Shown here in pieces: positions 44,147 through 56,464 of a stretch of 64,000 nucleotides of DNA. The stretch's first letter is position 1. Every line of letters begins with the position of its first letter. Location: the NCBI GenBank assembly GCA_030063045.1, contig JAQSEB010000013.1, forward strand, positions 868,001 through 932,000. Direction: 5' to 3'. Origin of the DNA: Pratylenchus scribneri. Lineage: Eukaryota > Nematoda > Chromadorea > Rhabditida > Pratylenchidae. The notes under the pieces were generated by a model that was given only the letters and a program-made list of their open reading frames with translations, was not told where the DNA came from and ran no database searches. Both the position numbers and the translations under genes were made by a program.

Positions 44147-46115
44147 TATAATTTTAAATATAAAATTTATTTTAAATTTTCTGAATATTCGCATCGAATA
44201 ATTATTATTTTTGTAATTGAATTTTATAATATTTTCACAAAAATTCTAAAAGAGTTTGACAAGAAAATGAAATAATAAAAGAGATGAGAAAAAGTAAATA
44301 AAATTGATAGTTAAGCCACTAAAATTTCATTTCTGACGGCACTTGCATCACAATTCCTCCTCCTTATTATTTAAATTTGTAATTGTTAAATTTGGATTTT
44401 TAAAAGAATAAAAAAACGCATTAAATAATTGATAAGAAAAAATAATTTAAAAAAAACATATTTTGGAAAATATTAAAAGATATTATGATAAGAACCAGAA
44501 GATGAAAATATAAAAATTAATGAAAATTAATGCATTTATTTTGTATTTATCATAAATAATACAATTGTTTTAAAGATAACTAATTCTAAAAATGACAATA
44601 AATATTATTTTGGAAATAATTAAAGAACCCTATTTATAATATTGGCAAATGACAGTGAAGAAATTGCACACATAGTATTGATGGAATTTTATTGAGTAAA
44701 TTTTATTTAAAGAAAAGAATTTTAAATCATTTGCTGATTTTTTCATATAAATCGTTTATTTTTTGAAAATGGAACAACTTAAAAAATATTTTTAAAAATG
44801 TATTAGGGATAAATGATGGAACATATAATTTACCCATCAAAAAATATTTACAGTGAAATAAGAAACTATAATAAATAAATATTAATATTTTTCAAATAAA
44901 TATGATAATATAATTTTAATAAAAAATGATTTAAATAAGAATGTATTTTCGATTAAAGTATATCAAGAAAATATCTTATTCTAGATAATGAATCTAAGCG
45001 AAATAAAAGAATAATATTTCAAAATATAAAAGATTATTTATAAACAAAAAAAATAAATGAAATTTGCAAATAAAAAATATTATGGTTAAGTATCAAAAAA
45101 ATGCATAACAAATAAAAAATTTTATTATTAAAATTATTATTAATATTAATAGTCTTTATTATTCCTTTAATGTTCGCCCCAAAAAAATTTTCCAACCAAA
45201 AATGGATAAAATTGAAATTGAAATAAAATGTTTTATTCAGAGTAAATAATTTATAATTTGAGAATATTTTATCGCTAATATCATATTAAAATTTAATATG
45301 AAATGATGAAATTTTATATTTATTTTTTAAAAATGCAATGCGTCATTGAGTTATAAGAATTATTTTTGGATGTCAAGACATTTCTTCAGCAGGGATTTTT
45401 CTTGCTCCAACTCTTAGATGTGCAATGTATTTAATATAATTAATAACGGTCTAATATAATAATCTGTATATTATAAAGAAATCTTCGAAAAGAATAAAAT
45501 CAAGTAATTTTAAAATGATTTCAATTTTATTGTTTGACCATTATACATAAATTATAAAAATTATGATAAAGAGAAAATATTTAAATAATTATTATAATAT
45601 GATCATTGTCTAGAACAATATTTATAATAATTATATATTCTATATTTATATATAATAAAAATTAAACGAATATCACATCAATTTTTAAATTAAATAAAAG
45701 TAAAAAATTAACCTCATCCTCGTGAATTAAAATATTATACATAAAATTTTAATAAATATTTAATTTAATAATCCAGGTTATTGGCATTCACAAATGGAAG
45801 GAAAATTTATGTTTGTAGATAAATTTAAAGTTTTTTATTACATCTTTTCAATAAATTTAAAATAGAATAAACAATTTGTTCATCAAAAAAGGAAAATATA
45901 TATAAAAATTAGTAATTCGATAATTCTTTGCAAATAGCTAAAATTCTTAAATTTTAAAATATATAAAAATTAGCAAGATATAATTAATTAAAATAAGTTT
46001 AAAAAATAATTTTGTCATTGAAAGAGACTAAAATTTTTATTCGAATTCAATCTCTCAAAAATAAAGAACTTTATAAATAGAAATAAACGTAAATTTAAAA
46101 AAATTTTAAAAATAA
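44147..46115. other. AT-rich spacer with small islets
   Basis: At 44315-44385 the minus strand reads RRRNCDASAVRNEILVA to a stop (19 codons); the plus strand is also open for 19. An islet at 45370-45425 is closed in long frames. Nothing else. Confidence 0.4.
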
Positions 46116-46217
46116 TATGTTCATGAAATAAATATTCAAGATAATTATTTATGGCAGAATGATCAAAGATTCGGAAAAAAAACAAAGAATTATCGAACCT
46201 ATCGCAATAATTATTAA
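46116..46217 (+). CDS. 33-codon frame, unassigned
   Basis: Open from after TAA (46113-46115) to TAA (46215-46217): YVHEINIQDNYLWQNDQRFG then KKTKNYRTYRNNY, Asn/Tyr/Arg-rich. A second frame has ATG at 46154 (20 codons, MIKDSEKKQRIIEPIAIIIN). A run of eight A (46176-46183) lies in the middle, so a slip between the two frames is possible. No family recognised. Confidence 0.35.
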   Translation, partial: YVHEINIQDNYLWQNDQRFGKKTKNYRTYRNNY

Positions 46218-47117
46218 TTAATTTTTAAACTATTTTTATTAACTGAATAATAGGAAATTAATATAATAAAAAGAATCAATTTAAAAGAGCACATAACCAG
46301 AAGCGCTACTCCAAAGTGTGGGAACTGATCTAGCAATACAAATGATGCTTTATGCATAAATAAATTTATTCTAATTAATTAACAGATCAATAGAGCTTTA
46401 ATTTCAAATAACATGATTAAAAATAATTAGAAATTAAAATAACTAGAATAATTTTATTTAATAAATTGTCAGTAAATTATTATAATACATTTCTATCTAA
46501 ATTATTTCATTAAAATAATTTCTACAAAAATATTGAAGTAAAAAATGTTAACTATTTAGATCATTAAATTATCTATTTAATAATATTTTTAGATGTAATT
46601 TTATAATTTTTATTTTATGATATATTAATAAATTATTTTTATGATTTTATAGAAAGAAAATTTGAAAATTAATAATTATAAGATTTTTTTAAATTGATAT
46701 ATAAAATGTTCTAAAATATAATGATTAAAAAATAATTCCGTTAGCTTATTATTCCATTTAAAAAAATAAACTTTTGTAAAAAGATAACAAATTTTTGAAT
46801 AAAAAAGGCGATATTTGATTATATATATTGTATTAATTTTAAAAAGAAAATAAATTTTTATATGAAATAATATGAAAATCTTCAAATTAATATTAAAAAT
46901 CATATAGAAATTTAAAAATGTATATTATAATTTATGATAATAAATAAAAAGAATTTCGAAATGAACAATTAAATAAAAATAAAAACATTAAAAATATATT
47001 GCCGTTATGAGAAAATTTTATTTTTATAAATTTTTATAAAAATAATTTATATCTATAAAATTATTTATAAAAATTTAAAAAAAATAAAGCTCTCAAATGT
47101 ATTTGCCATGAAACAAA
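46218..47117. other. AT-rich spacer with one islet
   Basis: 46285-46345 reads KKNQFKRAHNQKRYSKVWEL then I and TAG (23 codons, no ATG). The 75-codon minus-strand frame at 46676-46903 is A/T-driven and rejected. Confidence 0.4.
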
Positions 47118-47216
47118 ATGACCAAAATAATTTTCATGCCTTACAAAGTTAAAAAACAATTATTGCGAGAAACTAATTTGACAGATAAAGTAAAAACATA
47201 TTTCTGGTGCAATTGA
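47118..47216 (+). CDS. 32-codon ATG frame, unassigned
   Basis: ATG at 47118 (AACAAAATGACC) to TGA at 47214-47216: MTKIIFMPYKVKKQLLRETN then LTDKVKTYFWCN. A donor-like GTAAAA after codon 24, followed 70 bases on by TTTTGTCAG, could splice it. Basic N-terminal half. No family recognised. Confidence 0.4.
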   Translation: MTKIIFMPYKVKKQLLRETNLTDKVKTYFWCN

Positions 47217-48153
47217 AATAATAAAAATTTGTCAAAAATGTTGGAAATTTTGTCAGTTTTTTTTATTTTTTTTTCCCAAATAATTTGAAATTCAAGTTGA
47301 TGATTAATAAAAACATAATTTAGCTAAATTTAAAAATTTATTAAAAGATGCTAAACATAAAAATGTTCGCTAAAATTATAACAAATAAATAAAAATAAAA
47401 ATGTAAAAAGTTTCAAGAAAGTTAATTTTTATTTAAATAACTGATGAAAATTTTTAAAATTAAAAAAATATTGAATTTATATAAATATTTAATCATTATT
47501 ATTATGGTAATAGAAAAAAATTATTAACATTTCAACAGCAATATTTAACATATAATATTGGCATTAATAAATTTTTCCGTGATTGAATATTATTTTGAGC
47601 AAATAAATATAATTATAAAAAAATTTGACTGATACACAATAAGAGGGAATTTGTAAAACAAATATGAATTAATAGGAAAAATTGAAATTTAAAAAATAAT
47701 ATTTAAAATTGATTTAATATTTTAAATGATGATTTATTGGAGAAAATATAAATTTAGTGATTCATTATTATTAGTAAAAATTTTGTCATTCGATTATGTT
47801 TCAAGAATTTAAAGATACTATAAATTTTAAAATAATTTATAATTCTTAGAAAAAATTTGACATGGTACAATTTGTTTAGTTTAGTTTTTGAAAAAAAAAA
47901 ATTTAATTTAATAATAAAAATACAATTTTGTATACGCAATTATAATAATATGAATTTTATAACATATTTATGAAATATCATATTCCTTGAAATAACTAAA
48001 AAATTTGTTTAAATGTTTTTTCAAAAATTAAAATTAATTGGTATAAATCAAATTTTTAAAGTAAATTTATGAAAATAATATTGAAAGAATATCAAGGATT
48101 AATTTTGAAATAGGAATAAAAATTTTAAAATTAAACAAAGAATATCAAAATAA
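47217..48153. other. AT-rich spacer; low-complexity minus-strand frame
   Basis: The 61-codon minus-strand frame at 47754-47939 is Phe/Lys/Ile-driven and not a gene. Confidence 0.45.
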
Positions 48154-48294
48154 GAAATATCAAAATATATATTTTTAAATATAAAAATATATTTTTATTT
48201 ATTGGAAATTATTTCAGATGACCATCACGAAATCAAAAAGAATATTCAAAAGCAATTTGCGAAAAAGATAAGAATAGCAGAACACATACTTTGA
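48154..48294 (+). CDS. 46-codon frame, helical C-terminus-like
   Basis: Open from after TAA (48151-48153) to TGA (48292-48294). The richer part reads LLEIISDDHHEIKKNIQKQF then AKKIRIAEHIL. An acceptor (TTATTTCAG, ends 48217) lies inside and would start an exon at ATG ACC ATC in another phase (MTITKSKRIFKSNLRKR, 17 codons). The charged amphipathic helix of the first frame is the better candidate. No family recognised. Confidence 0.4.
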   Translation, partial: EISKYIFLNIKIYFYLLEIISDDHHEIKKNIQKQFAKKIRIAEHIL

Positions 48295-48592
48295 AATGAT
48301 ACAACCCGAAGTGTTTGGATTAGACTTAATTAGAGATTTATTTTAAAAGAATTTTAATTCGCTACAATTTTATATAACGATAAATCACAAAATATAATTA
48401 TAAATAAATATATTAAGAACACTATAAAAATTTACTTTTTTAAAAAATTATTAACGTAAAATTAATTTGTTTGTATGATATGAATTAAAAATTATAAGAA
48501 ACAAGATAATCCATGGCACAATGATAAAGAATGGAAATTCAAAACCATTTTAAAGCACCTTAAAAATTTAAAAATTATTGATTAGTTATAAT

Positions 48593-48648
48593 AAATAAAA
48601 TTTTTGATAATATTAAAAATAAATAAAATTTTTGATAATATTAAAAAT
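48593..48648. repeat. Perfect tandem repeat, period 28, two copies
   Basis: The 28-bp unit (begins AAATAAAATTTTTGATAATA) at 48593-48620 is repeated without change at 48621-48648. Recent duplication. Confidence 0.9.
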
Positions 48649-49635
48649 AAATGATATTATAAATTATTGAAATAAAAGGATGGGGGGTTGGGAATGAAAA
48701 ATTTTTAGGTCAAACAATAAAATATTTTTTTAAAAAAATCAAAAATTGAATCTTATCAATAATATATTTTTATTTGAACTTAATATAAAAATGAAATTTA
48801 TTTCAGATATAATTACAATATAAAGATGAGATTAATTTATTGTTAGAACATGGAACGAATTTTTGTCATTTATTATTATATATTTTAAATTAAATTAATT
48901 GAATAATTTGTAGTAAAATAAAATCTTATCTAAATGATAAATAAAATTATCTTTATAAAAATAAGTCAAATTAAATTATTATTCAATCTTATAATAATTT
49001 AACATTAAAATTAATGAAATATTAAAAAAATATAAATTTTAATATAAAAATATAACAATACCGCTAATCTTTAATCTATTAAAAAAACACTAAATTATAT
49101 ATTATAAAAAAATTTAAAGGATAAAATTGAAATAATTTTTTTATTGCTGGGTGTAATTGCAAAATTAAATATTGAGAAGAAGAGGATGATTATGTTAGAA
49201 CCATTTTACATAAGCAAACACTAAAATATTAATACACTATTGAAATATAAAATAATTTGAGAGAGAACACTTGATCAGCATTGTGAAAAAGCGCTTAAAT
49301 TTATAAATAATGAAAATTTAATTAATTAGCAATTTATTTCAATATATTGATATTAAGAAAATAATAATTTGCAAAAAATTGACATTTTTAAAAGCAATTG
49401 CAAGATAATATCAATTGTTAAAACAAGACCTATGATCTATAATTCAAGGAAAAATTCGAAAATTCTTTTAATTTTCTTTTTCTTTAAGTTTTAAATTTAT
49501 CATAAAAATTGAGTTTTATGATAAAAAATTTATTGATAATTTGAGAAATTAAATTTAATTTTTTAAAGTACCAATGATGATAGTGCTTATTAAACGGCAA
49601 CTATTCATTCATTCAATTTTATTTTTTAAAAAATT
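48649..49635. other. AT-rich spacer
   Basis: GGGGGGTTGGGAATG near 48681 is an isolated G-rich word. An islet at 49170-49300 is closed beyond 20 codons. Confidence 0.45.
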
Positions 49636-49869
49636 GTGAAATTTAACAAAGAGAAAAACATATTTATACTGTCGCGGATACAGGATTTACTTGACCAAGT
49701 CGCTGAGAAACGCATATTCAGCATCATCGATATAAGTTCAGCATTTCATCTTCTCAACTGGCCAAAGGAGAAGAGGAAAGAAGTGCATTCATTTGTCATA
49801 AAGGCCCTTATGAATGGTTGCGAGCATTTTTTGGATTACGTGGATTACCGCAAAGATGGCAAAAAATAA
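49636..49869 (+). pseudogene. Ty3/gypsy-type reverse transcriptase fragment, frameshifted
   Basis: The first frame carries SRIQDLLDQVAEKRIFSIID then ISSAFHLLNWPKEK, matching the RT block PRIDDLLDQL...FSKIDLxSAYHQI of Ty3/gypsy polymerases: the helix before the catalytic palm and the D of FSxID, the first catalytic Asp. After about codon 56 homology passes to another phase, where short stretches PYEWLR and FGLRGLPQRW match the conserved YEFLRMPFGL-NAPATFQR block. The shift lies at AAA in ATAAAGG (49800-49804), where one more A would restore phase. The YxDD box and everything 5' of the block are absent. A truncated dead retrotransposon. GC is far above its flanks. Confidence 0.7.
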
Positions 49870-50381
49870 ATAAAAATTTCAAAAAAAAATAAAATATACA
49901 ATATTCGGAATCGCATTATAAAATTTTTTGGGCAAAATTATAGTGAACAAAAGTAGATATATAAATTAACTATTCAGTTAATTAAAATCTTCTTAGAAAA
50001 AATAAACGTGACTTAAAAAATCATGTATAATTATAAAAAATAAGAGTAAGAATTTATAAAAATTACTCTCTAACATAAAATCATTGATTAAATATGATTT
50101 AAAACAATAAATATGATTTTTTCAAAAATTTTTCATAAATAAGAAAAATTTGAATTGAAGTATTAAAAAAAGAAATATAATGTCTGTTTAAGAAAGAAGG
50201 AAAATTATAAACAAAAAAAAGAATTTATAATTATACTAAAAATTTATTTATAAATATAACAAATTTTACCGAGAATGATTTAGTTATGACATAAAAAAAT
50301 TTGAAAATATTTGAAAATATTAAGCATGAATAAATAATTATTAAATAATATTCTTGGTTTAAAAAAATGAAAATATTATTC
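49870..50381. repeat. AT-rich spacer with an imperfect direct repeat
   Basis: Two copies of about 45 bp, 56 bp apart, start at 50313 and 50369 (shared words GAAAATATTA, CATGAA, ATTAAATAATATTCTT). The second runs into the next entry. Otherwise nothing. Confidence 0.6.
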
Positions 50382-50789
50382 ATGAACAAATAAATATTAA
50401 ATAATATTCTTTTATTAAGTGTAAATTTATAAATAAATTCAACTTCATTGGATCACATTAGATTTAATCATGAATATTTCCTAGAACAAAAACATTCGGA
50501 TGCATGTTCCATTTTGGTCAGTACATTTACCGACAATTTAAAAAGCTCAAATTTTTCCTATTTTAATAAAATTTTAAAATCAAATATTAAAATAATATAA
50601 AAAGTTAAATCGACCCGCAAACACTGGACCAAGTTGAAAAAGATTTTAAAGTTTATTAAAAACTTAATATAATAAAAAATTAATTTTTTCCTATGTTTTA
50701 ATAGATATAGAACTTTAATTTAAAGTATAATTTTGCTGAAAATAAATAAAAATTTAAATAAGCCTAATGGTATAATTATGACAATTTGA
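50382..50789 (+). CDS. 55-codon standard frame inside a 135-codon TGA-ended frame
   Basis: Standard-code core 50433-50600 (55 codons, no ATG): STSLDHIRFNHEYFLEQKHS, DACSILVSTFTDNLKSSNFS, then YFNKILKSNIKII and TAA. In the same frame an ATG lies upstream at 50382 across two TAA. Downstream, after the TAA, a second richer patch reads KVKSTRKHWTKLKKILKFIK, and the first TGA is at 50787-50789. That two separate rich patches share one frame across a TAA is suggestive of read-through or of a once-continuous gene. No family recognised. Confidence 0.5.
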
Positions 50790-51590
50790 AAGAAAAGCAA
50801 ATCAGTTATGGTCAGCAACGTCAAAAATAGACATAATTTCAACTCTATGAAAAAATCAAAACATCATATATCAATAGCTCTGAAAAAATTTGAATGAAAA
50901 AATTTTCATAAATTTTTGATAAAATTATTGATTTTTTTTTTAAAATTTGATTAATATATATTAAAAAAAATTGAATAGAATGATGAATAAATTATTATAT
51001 TCAAATTATATATCAACAATCAAAATTATGTAATAAAATTGAATGCTTAAAATAAATAATCTATAAAAAATATATCAATAAAATATTCAAATAAAAATTA
51101 AAATATATATAAATTTTTTTATTTCATTTTGAGGATATAAAAATTGAAAAAATAATTTATAAAAATTTCTATCAATTAGTAATATTTTTAATAAAGATAA
51201 AATTTTTCTAAATAGAAAAAATATAAATAATAATGAAGATTGATGTATTAAATTATGAATTTATAATCTCTTATACCTATAACTAAGTTTATACCTATAG
51301 CTAAGATTACATTATGGAATGAAATAAAGTTCTTTTACGGAAAGCTAAATATAATTTTTTATTTTGCCTATTGATGAATTAAATATTAATTATCTACCTC
51401 AATTTCCATCAGAAGGGAATAAATATGGAAAAAGATTATTATATAATTTTTTATAAAAATTAAAATTTACAAATAAGATTGTGAATACCATTAATAGCAA
51501 ATTTTAGAAGTTAATAATTTGCTGAAGAATTTATGTGAATAAAATTTTAAATTTAATGAAATTTTATAATAAAAATAATAAAAAATTTAA
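50790..51590. repeat. AT-rich spacer with an 18-bp tandem pair
   Basis: TTATACCTATAACTAAGT (51271-51288) is followed by TTATACCTATAGCTAAGA (51289-51306). No frame supported in the interval. Confidence 0.6.
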
Positions 51591-51698
51591 TTTACAACAA
51601 GAAAATATAAAAAAATTTTGATTGAAGCCTGCCGTCAAACCATTGTCATTGACCAAAGCAATGTCATTGAAGGATGCTATTTTACTTGTTTAGAATAA
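51591..51698 (+). CDS. 35-codon frame, unassigned
   Basis: Open from after TAA (51588-51590) to TAA (51696-51698). The rich part reads KKILIEACRQTIVIDQSNVI then EGCYFTCLE, with three Cys. A possible acceptor AACAAG ends at 51601. Internal duplication GTCATTGA (two copies, 18 bp apart) within it. Exon or fragment; no family recognised. Confidence 0.4.
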   Translation, partial: FTTRKYKKILIEACRQTIVIDQSNVIEGCYFTCLE

Positions 51699-52130
51699 AA
51701 ATGATGGTTCCAAATAAAAATTTCTTCATGAATAATTATTATTTTATTATGAAATGCATGAATAGAATAACTAAAAAATAATATTAAATTTAGCCACTTG
51801 CAAATTTATTGGATTTTATTCTTGGAATAATGCAATAATATTATAATTAAATTAAATATTAAAAATTATAAAGATTATAAAATAATAGAATATATCAGAT
51901 TATAATTGTTGAATATTATCTTATATGAATATATTCAGTTCATGAAAGATAATTACTATTTGTGCAATTATATGTAGAGAGACGATTTAACAATTTTTGA
52001 GTAATAAATAATTTCAACAATTTTAAATTTTACATATTAAAAAGATAACATTGATCATTTTATAAAATTGTATTTATTCATCAAAATTATCAAGAAATGC
52101 AGATAAGTTAAATATTTATTACAAGTAGAA
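51699..52130. other. AT-rich spacer
   Basis: Nothing seen. Confidence 0.5.
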
Positions 52131-52457
52131 ATGATAAGCGAAATATCAAAAGAAGAATTTTACACATCAACTATTTTTTAAAAATATTCTGGCATTTCTG
52201 AAGTCAACCCAATTGATTAAAAGAAGTTTGATGAGTGCATGAATAGAAATTTTAAACGACTAAAAATAGACTTATCCATTCTAAGCCAAGAAACTAACCA
52301 CTCATTCAATAAATAAAATAAAAATAAATATTTTTAATTTAAAAAATTAATACCTCTGTTATTAAATCTTATTTCCTTTAATTAAATTTATTCAAAAATA
52401 AATATATATTATTTAAATTTATGTTCTCGAATAATTTTGAATTAATAATGCTTATGA
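52131..52457 (+). CDS. ATG frame protein-like across TAA codons, ends at TGA
   Basis: ATG at 52131 reads MISEISKEEFYTSTIF, TAA (52179), KYSGISEVNPID, TAA (52218), KKFDECMNRNFKRLKIDLSI then LSQETNHSFNK, TAA (52314), and continues to TGA at 52455-52457 (108 codons in all). The richer bases span 52131-52316 without a break at either TAA. In the standard code the third run (31 codons) is the only fair piece. A competing phase is open for 25 codons (NILAFLKSTQLIKRSLMSA). No family recognised. Confidence 0.4.
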
Positions 52458-53202
52458 CTAACTTAACGAGGAAATTTATATGAAAGATATTTAATTCTAA
52501 ATAGAAAATTTCAAATTAATGAAATAAAGATTTATTATAATTATAATATCTCATTAAAATTGAATAGTAATATTATAAAGAGAAAATTAATTTAATAATT
52601 TAATTTATCAAAATTAATAATATAATAATATTGTTGCCGAATATTTAATTAAAAAGAAATAATTAAAATTTAAAATATGTTTGAATTAATTATTAAAAAA
52701 ACTAATTTATTATTAATAAAGTAATCTGATAAACACGATTCGTTATTGAATTATAATTATTTTAACAAATTTAATTAAAATAATAAAATAAATTATCATT
52801 AAGAAAGCGATGGAAATTTCATTGATTTTGGTTTTCGCGTAATTCATTAATACATAAAATTTGGACAAAAAAATTATAAATTTTCTTAATTAATAAGAAA
52901 AAAGATTATTTTTAAAAATTACTTTTAAAGAGAAGAAAATTAGAAATAAATAAAATACAAACATTATGGCATCTATCCATATTGTCATAACAGATAATAA
53001 ATTTTTATTTATCTAGAAATAAAGAAGACAAAATTAAATTTAAAGAGTATTTAATTAAGCAATGTGATATTCAAAATAATTTAATGATAATAAAATTAAT
53101 ATTAATTAATTATTGTCTGGTGCCAATATTCAGTAAAAATATAAGTATATATTTTATGTTCTTAAATAAAATTTAATAAAATCAATTTTATTAATTAAAT
53201 GA
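52458..53202. other. AT-rich spacer
   Basis: Nothing seen. Confidence 0.5.
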
Positions 53203-53385
53203 TTTACATTTTTAAAAAAAATTATATATATTTGGGTTAAAATACAAGCAAATACTAGCAATTATCCACGAAAATTTGGCCGCAATGGGAATGTCCTACT
53301 ACCATTGTATGAGAAATTGACTCAATTTATTGTTTTCAGAAACAGCGGAGGTTTTTCTAACTTTTATACGCAATTAATTTTTTAA
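53203..53385 (+). CDS. 60-codon frame, unassigned (no ATG)
   Basis: Open in the standard code from after TGA (53200-53202) to TAA (53383-53385). The rich part reads VKIQANTSNYPRKFGRNGNV, then LLPLYEKLTQFIVFRNSGGF, then SNFYTQLIF. Balanced residues, Gly and Pro turns; other phases are closed within about 20 codons. No in-frame ATG, so it needs an upstream exon or a lost start; an AG at 53260 (ATACTAG) lies inside. One of the more convincing unassigned coding islets. Confidence 0.5.
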   Translation, partial: FTFLKKIIYIWVKIQANTSNYPRKFGRNGNVLLPLYEKLTQFIVFRNSGGFSNFYTQLIF

Positions 53386-54511
53386 TTTAAATAAATATTT
53401 TTAAAATTATTTTAAAAATAAATACAATTAGAAATAAATATTTCAATTTCACTACATTTTAAAATTGAAAGGATTGATAGATGAGAATAAAAGATATTAA
53501 TTTGGAAGTAAATATTTAATAAAATGAAGTGAAATATTAAAAAAACTTTTCGAAAAATTTAATAAAAAATTATTTTAATAAAAAATTAACAAAATTTTTT
53601 GCTTTTTTCTTAGATTAATAAAAATAATATTTATTTAATATATAATACTTATAAAATAATTTCGATAAATTAAATAAGATATTCTATAATTAAAAAATGG
53701 TAATTCCAAAATAAAGAAACTATAATGATTTAAAACATTTTATTATTGTTAAAAATGCAAATTTTTAATTTTGCTTTAATTTTTTAATAATCACAAATGG
53801 ATATACTCTTGGTAAATATGCAAATAAAAAAACTTTAAATAAAAATAAATTTTATAATGATGAAAACCATTTAAAATATAAATCTAAATAATGCTATAAC
53901 AGTAAAAAATGAGTTTTTAAATTTTTAAAAAACAATAATTTAATAAATATTATACTCTAATAATATAAAATTTGGATCATGTTTTCAAGGAAATATTGAA
54001 AGTTATTCTATAATCCCCTCTGTGAAATATTTCGGTAAATGTTTATAAAATACTAAAATTCATTTGAAAATAATTTTATTTTTTTTAAATATCTTAGAAA
54101 AATAAAATGAAATAATTAAAAATTCAAATTTAGTTTTATTATATTCCGATTTATGGAAATAAAATAATTTATTTTGTAAATAGATATTGAAAATATAAAG
54201 AAAATATTTTTTAAATCAATTTTTATAAAAGAAAGTAAGTGAGAATATTCTACCCATATAATTCTAAATATTTTAAAATAATGGAATTCTTGATCATATT
54301 GATTTTATAGTGGATATGGAAAAATATTTCCCAATACTATTACAAGGAAATCAATAAAATAATACAAGTAACACATGGTAATTATAAAAATTATTTTTAA
54401 AATAAATTGATATAAAAATGCAAATTGCATTATATTTTATTTTAGGGATAAAATAAAAGGAAGCATACAGAGAATTTAATTTAATCAAAAAAATATTGGA
54501 CAATTTTGATA
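53386..54511. other. AT-rich spacer
   Basis: Weak patch at 53990-54040. Nothing supported. Confidence 0.5.
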
Positions 54512-54628
54512 TCAATCATTCAAAAATATTGAAATCACTTGATACATATACATTTTGAGATAATCAATTCGTCGTGCATACTTCTGTCGGAGAAAGCCAG
54601 CATTTTCTTTTTTTGGATAGCATATTTG
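54512..54628 (-). CDS. 38-residue basic frame or terminal exon
   Basis: On the minus strand, after TATTAAG (AG at 54629-54630), the frame reads QICYPKKENAGFLRQKYARR, then IDYLKMYMYQVISIFLND to TGA (54512-54514). A second minus-strand frame has an ATG (MLSKKRKCWLSPTEVCTTN) but is shorter, and a plus-strand frame is open for 23 codons. The Arg/Lys/Tyr-rich helix in the first is the most natural. No family recognised. Confidence 0.4.
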   Translation of the reverse strand, partial: QICYPKKENAGFLRQKYARRIDYLKMYMYQVISIFLND

Positions 54629-55015
54629 CTTAATATATGAATATGATTTAAAATATTATTGTTGGAGAAATTAATAAAGTTTACTTTATATAATTAAAAC
54701 AAATTTAATGTCTAAAATTTAATAAAATGTTAAAGAGTATTTTATAAACAGTATTGTAATTTTAAAATTAAATTGAAAAGTATTATAAATTCTACATAAA
54801 AAATCAAATTATATTTTTGATATCTTTTATTGTTGTATTCTTCAGAATTAATTTATAAATTTATTTTAGTAAATAAAAATTTAAGGAAAGTATGCCCCCT
54901 AGATCAGAAGGATAATTATTAATTTAAAAAGCAGAATTAGTATCAATGATTAAAATTAAATCATTTAAAAAATAAAATTTCTTTAAAAAATTAAAATTAA
55001 ATAAAAAAAACAACA
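54629..55015. other. AT-rich spacer
   Basis: Nothing seen. Confidence 0.5.
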
Positions 55016-55129
55016 ATGGTGAAATATAGTTCGCAAAAGAATTCTTCGAAATTTAGTTTAAACTGTAATCCACTATCCTTATACAAGACATGCATTCACC
55101 AGCCGAAAACGCAACGAAAATCCACATAA
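55016..55129 (+). CDS. 37-codon ATG frame, Ser/Lys-rich
   Basis: ATG at 55016 in a strong context (AACAACAATGG) reads MVKYSSQKNSSKFSLNCNPL then SLYKTCIHQPKTQRKST to TAA (55127-55129). In the same frame 25 more codons follow (QIALFFYKKAIIYLNKIFID) to TGA at 55205-55207. Other phases are also open over part of the islet (for example MHSPAENATKIHITNSPIFL). No signal peptide. No family recognised. Confidence 0.45.
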   Translation: MVKYSSQKNSSKFSLNCNPLSLYKTCIHQPKTQRKST

Positions 55130-55207
55130 CAAATAGCCCTATTTTTTTATAAAAAAGCAATAATTTATTTAAATAAGATATTTATTGATAAGATTAGAAT
55201 TATATGA

Positions 55208-56461
55208 AAAGGAGTGTAGTCTAAAATATTTTAATTAAAGAAAATAAATTGAGAATTTTAAAAGAATGATAAATAATATTAATTATTTTGAATTAAATTT
55301 CAAACAAGACAATAATATCTAGATAAAAAAATTATTAAATCAAAATGACATGGAATTAATTTTAAAAAATAATTCATCATTAAAAATAACTAAATAATTG
55401 AGAAGAAAAATACAAAAAAATGAATGGTTAAAAGATAAAAATTATTTAATAAAGTTGAAAAAGAAATTATTTTTTACAAGAGCTAGAAATTGAAATCGAT
55501 TAGAAAGAATATAATATTTCATAAAATTTTAGAAAAATTCAAAATGCGGAAAATAAGAATATTATTCTGCATCTATGTCCAGAAAAAGGCATTTATTTAA
55601 AAAAAAACTAATTAGTAATAACTGAAAAGGAAATATAAACGTTATTTTTCAATGGAATAATGCGTAAGGATGAAGTAAGTTTTTATCATTTAAAGAGAAA
55701 CATAAAAATAAGATTTTAATAGAACTGATGAGAATTATTTAATTTTCAATATATTATGTGAAAGTAATGTAAACTCCAATTTTATTAAATGTCTATACCA
55801 TATGTATATCATGATTATGGAAAGGAGTACTCTTGAGTTAAACTATGCAAAAATATTGAACTCAAAATTTAATTTTAATAAAAATAAGAAATAATATTAA
55901 ATTATCCGGAAATTTGATAAGCTGTATAAATTTCTATCTGGAACAGAAAAATATTCATAAATTGTGAAAAAAAGTTAAAACTTAATATTATCAAATTATT
56001 CATTTATAGAAATCTAAATTTATTTAAAAAATTATTTAAAATAAAAGTAGTGGTAAGGAAAAAACTTTCCAATGAATTTCTTTTTTAATTTATCATGACA
56101 AAAAAATAAATTTCATTATAAAATGACCATTGAATAATCGCGAAATCTACTAGGCCATATATGACCTACTTAAATATAAATAAATTTTCAATATTTATTA
56201 AATTTTTAAATTAAATATTATATAATAAAATTTCAAAAATTTCTAGAAAATGTTTAAGAATGAAATTGATTATGATTTCGAAAAGAAAGGAAAAAATTAC
56301 AAAGTTAGCAGTGAGATATAAATTTATAATTTAAATATTAAATCTAATCTGTAATTTACGAATTAACTTTTGAAATGTATCTTCGAATTTTCAACTTAAA
56401 TTATTTATTTATAAATAAAGTAAATAAATTAGAATTAAAATTATCGCGTGCAGATAAAACG
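55208..56461. other. AT-rich spacer with weak islets
   Basis: Patches at 55550-55600, 55790-55850 and 56140-56170 hold no supported frame. Confidence 0.45.
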
Positions 56462-56464
56462 ATT

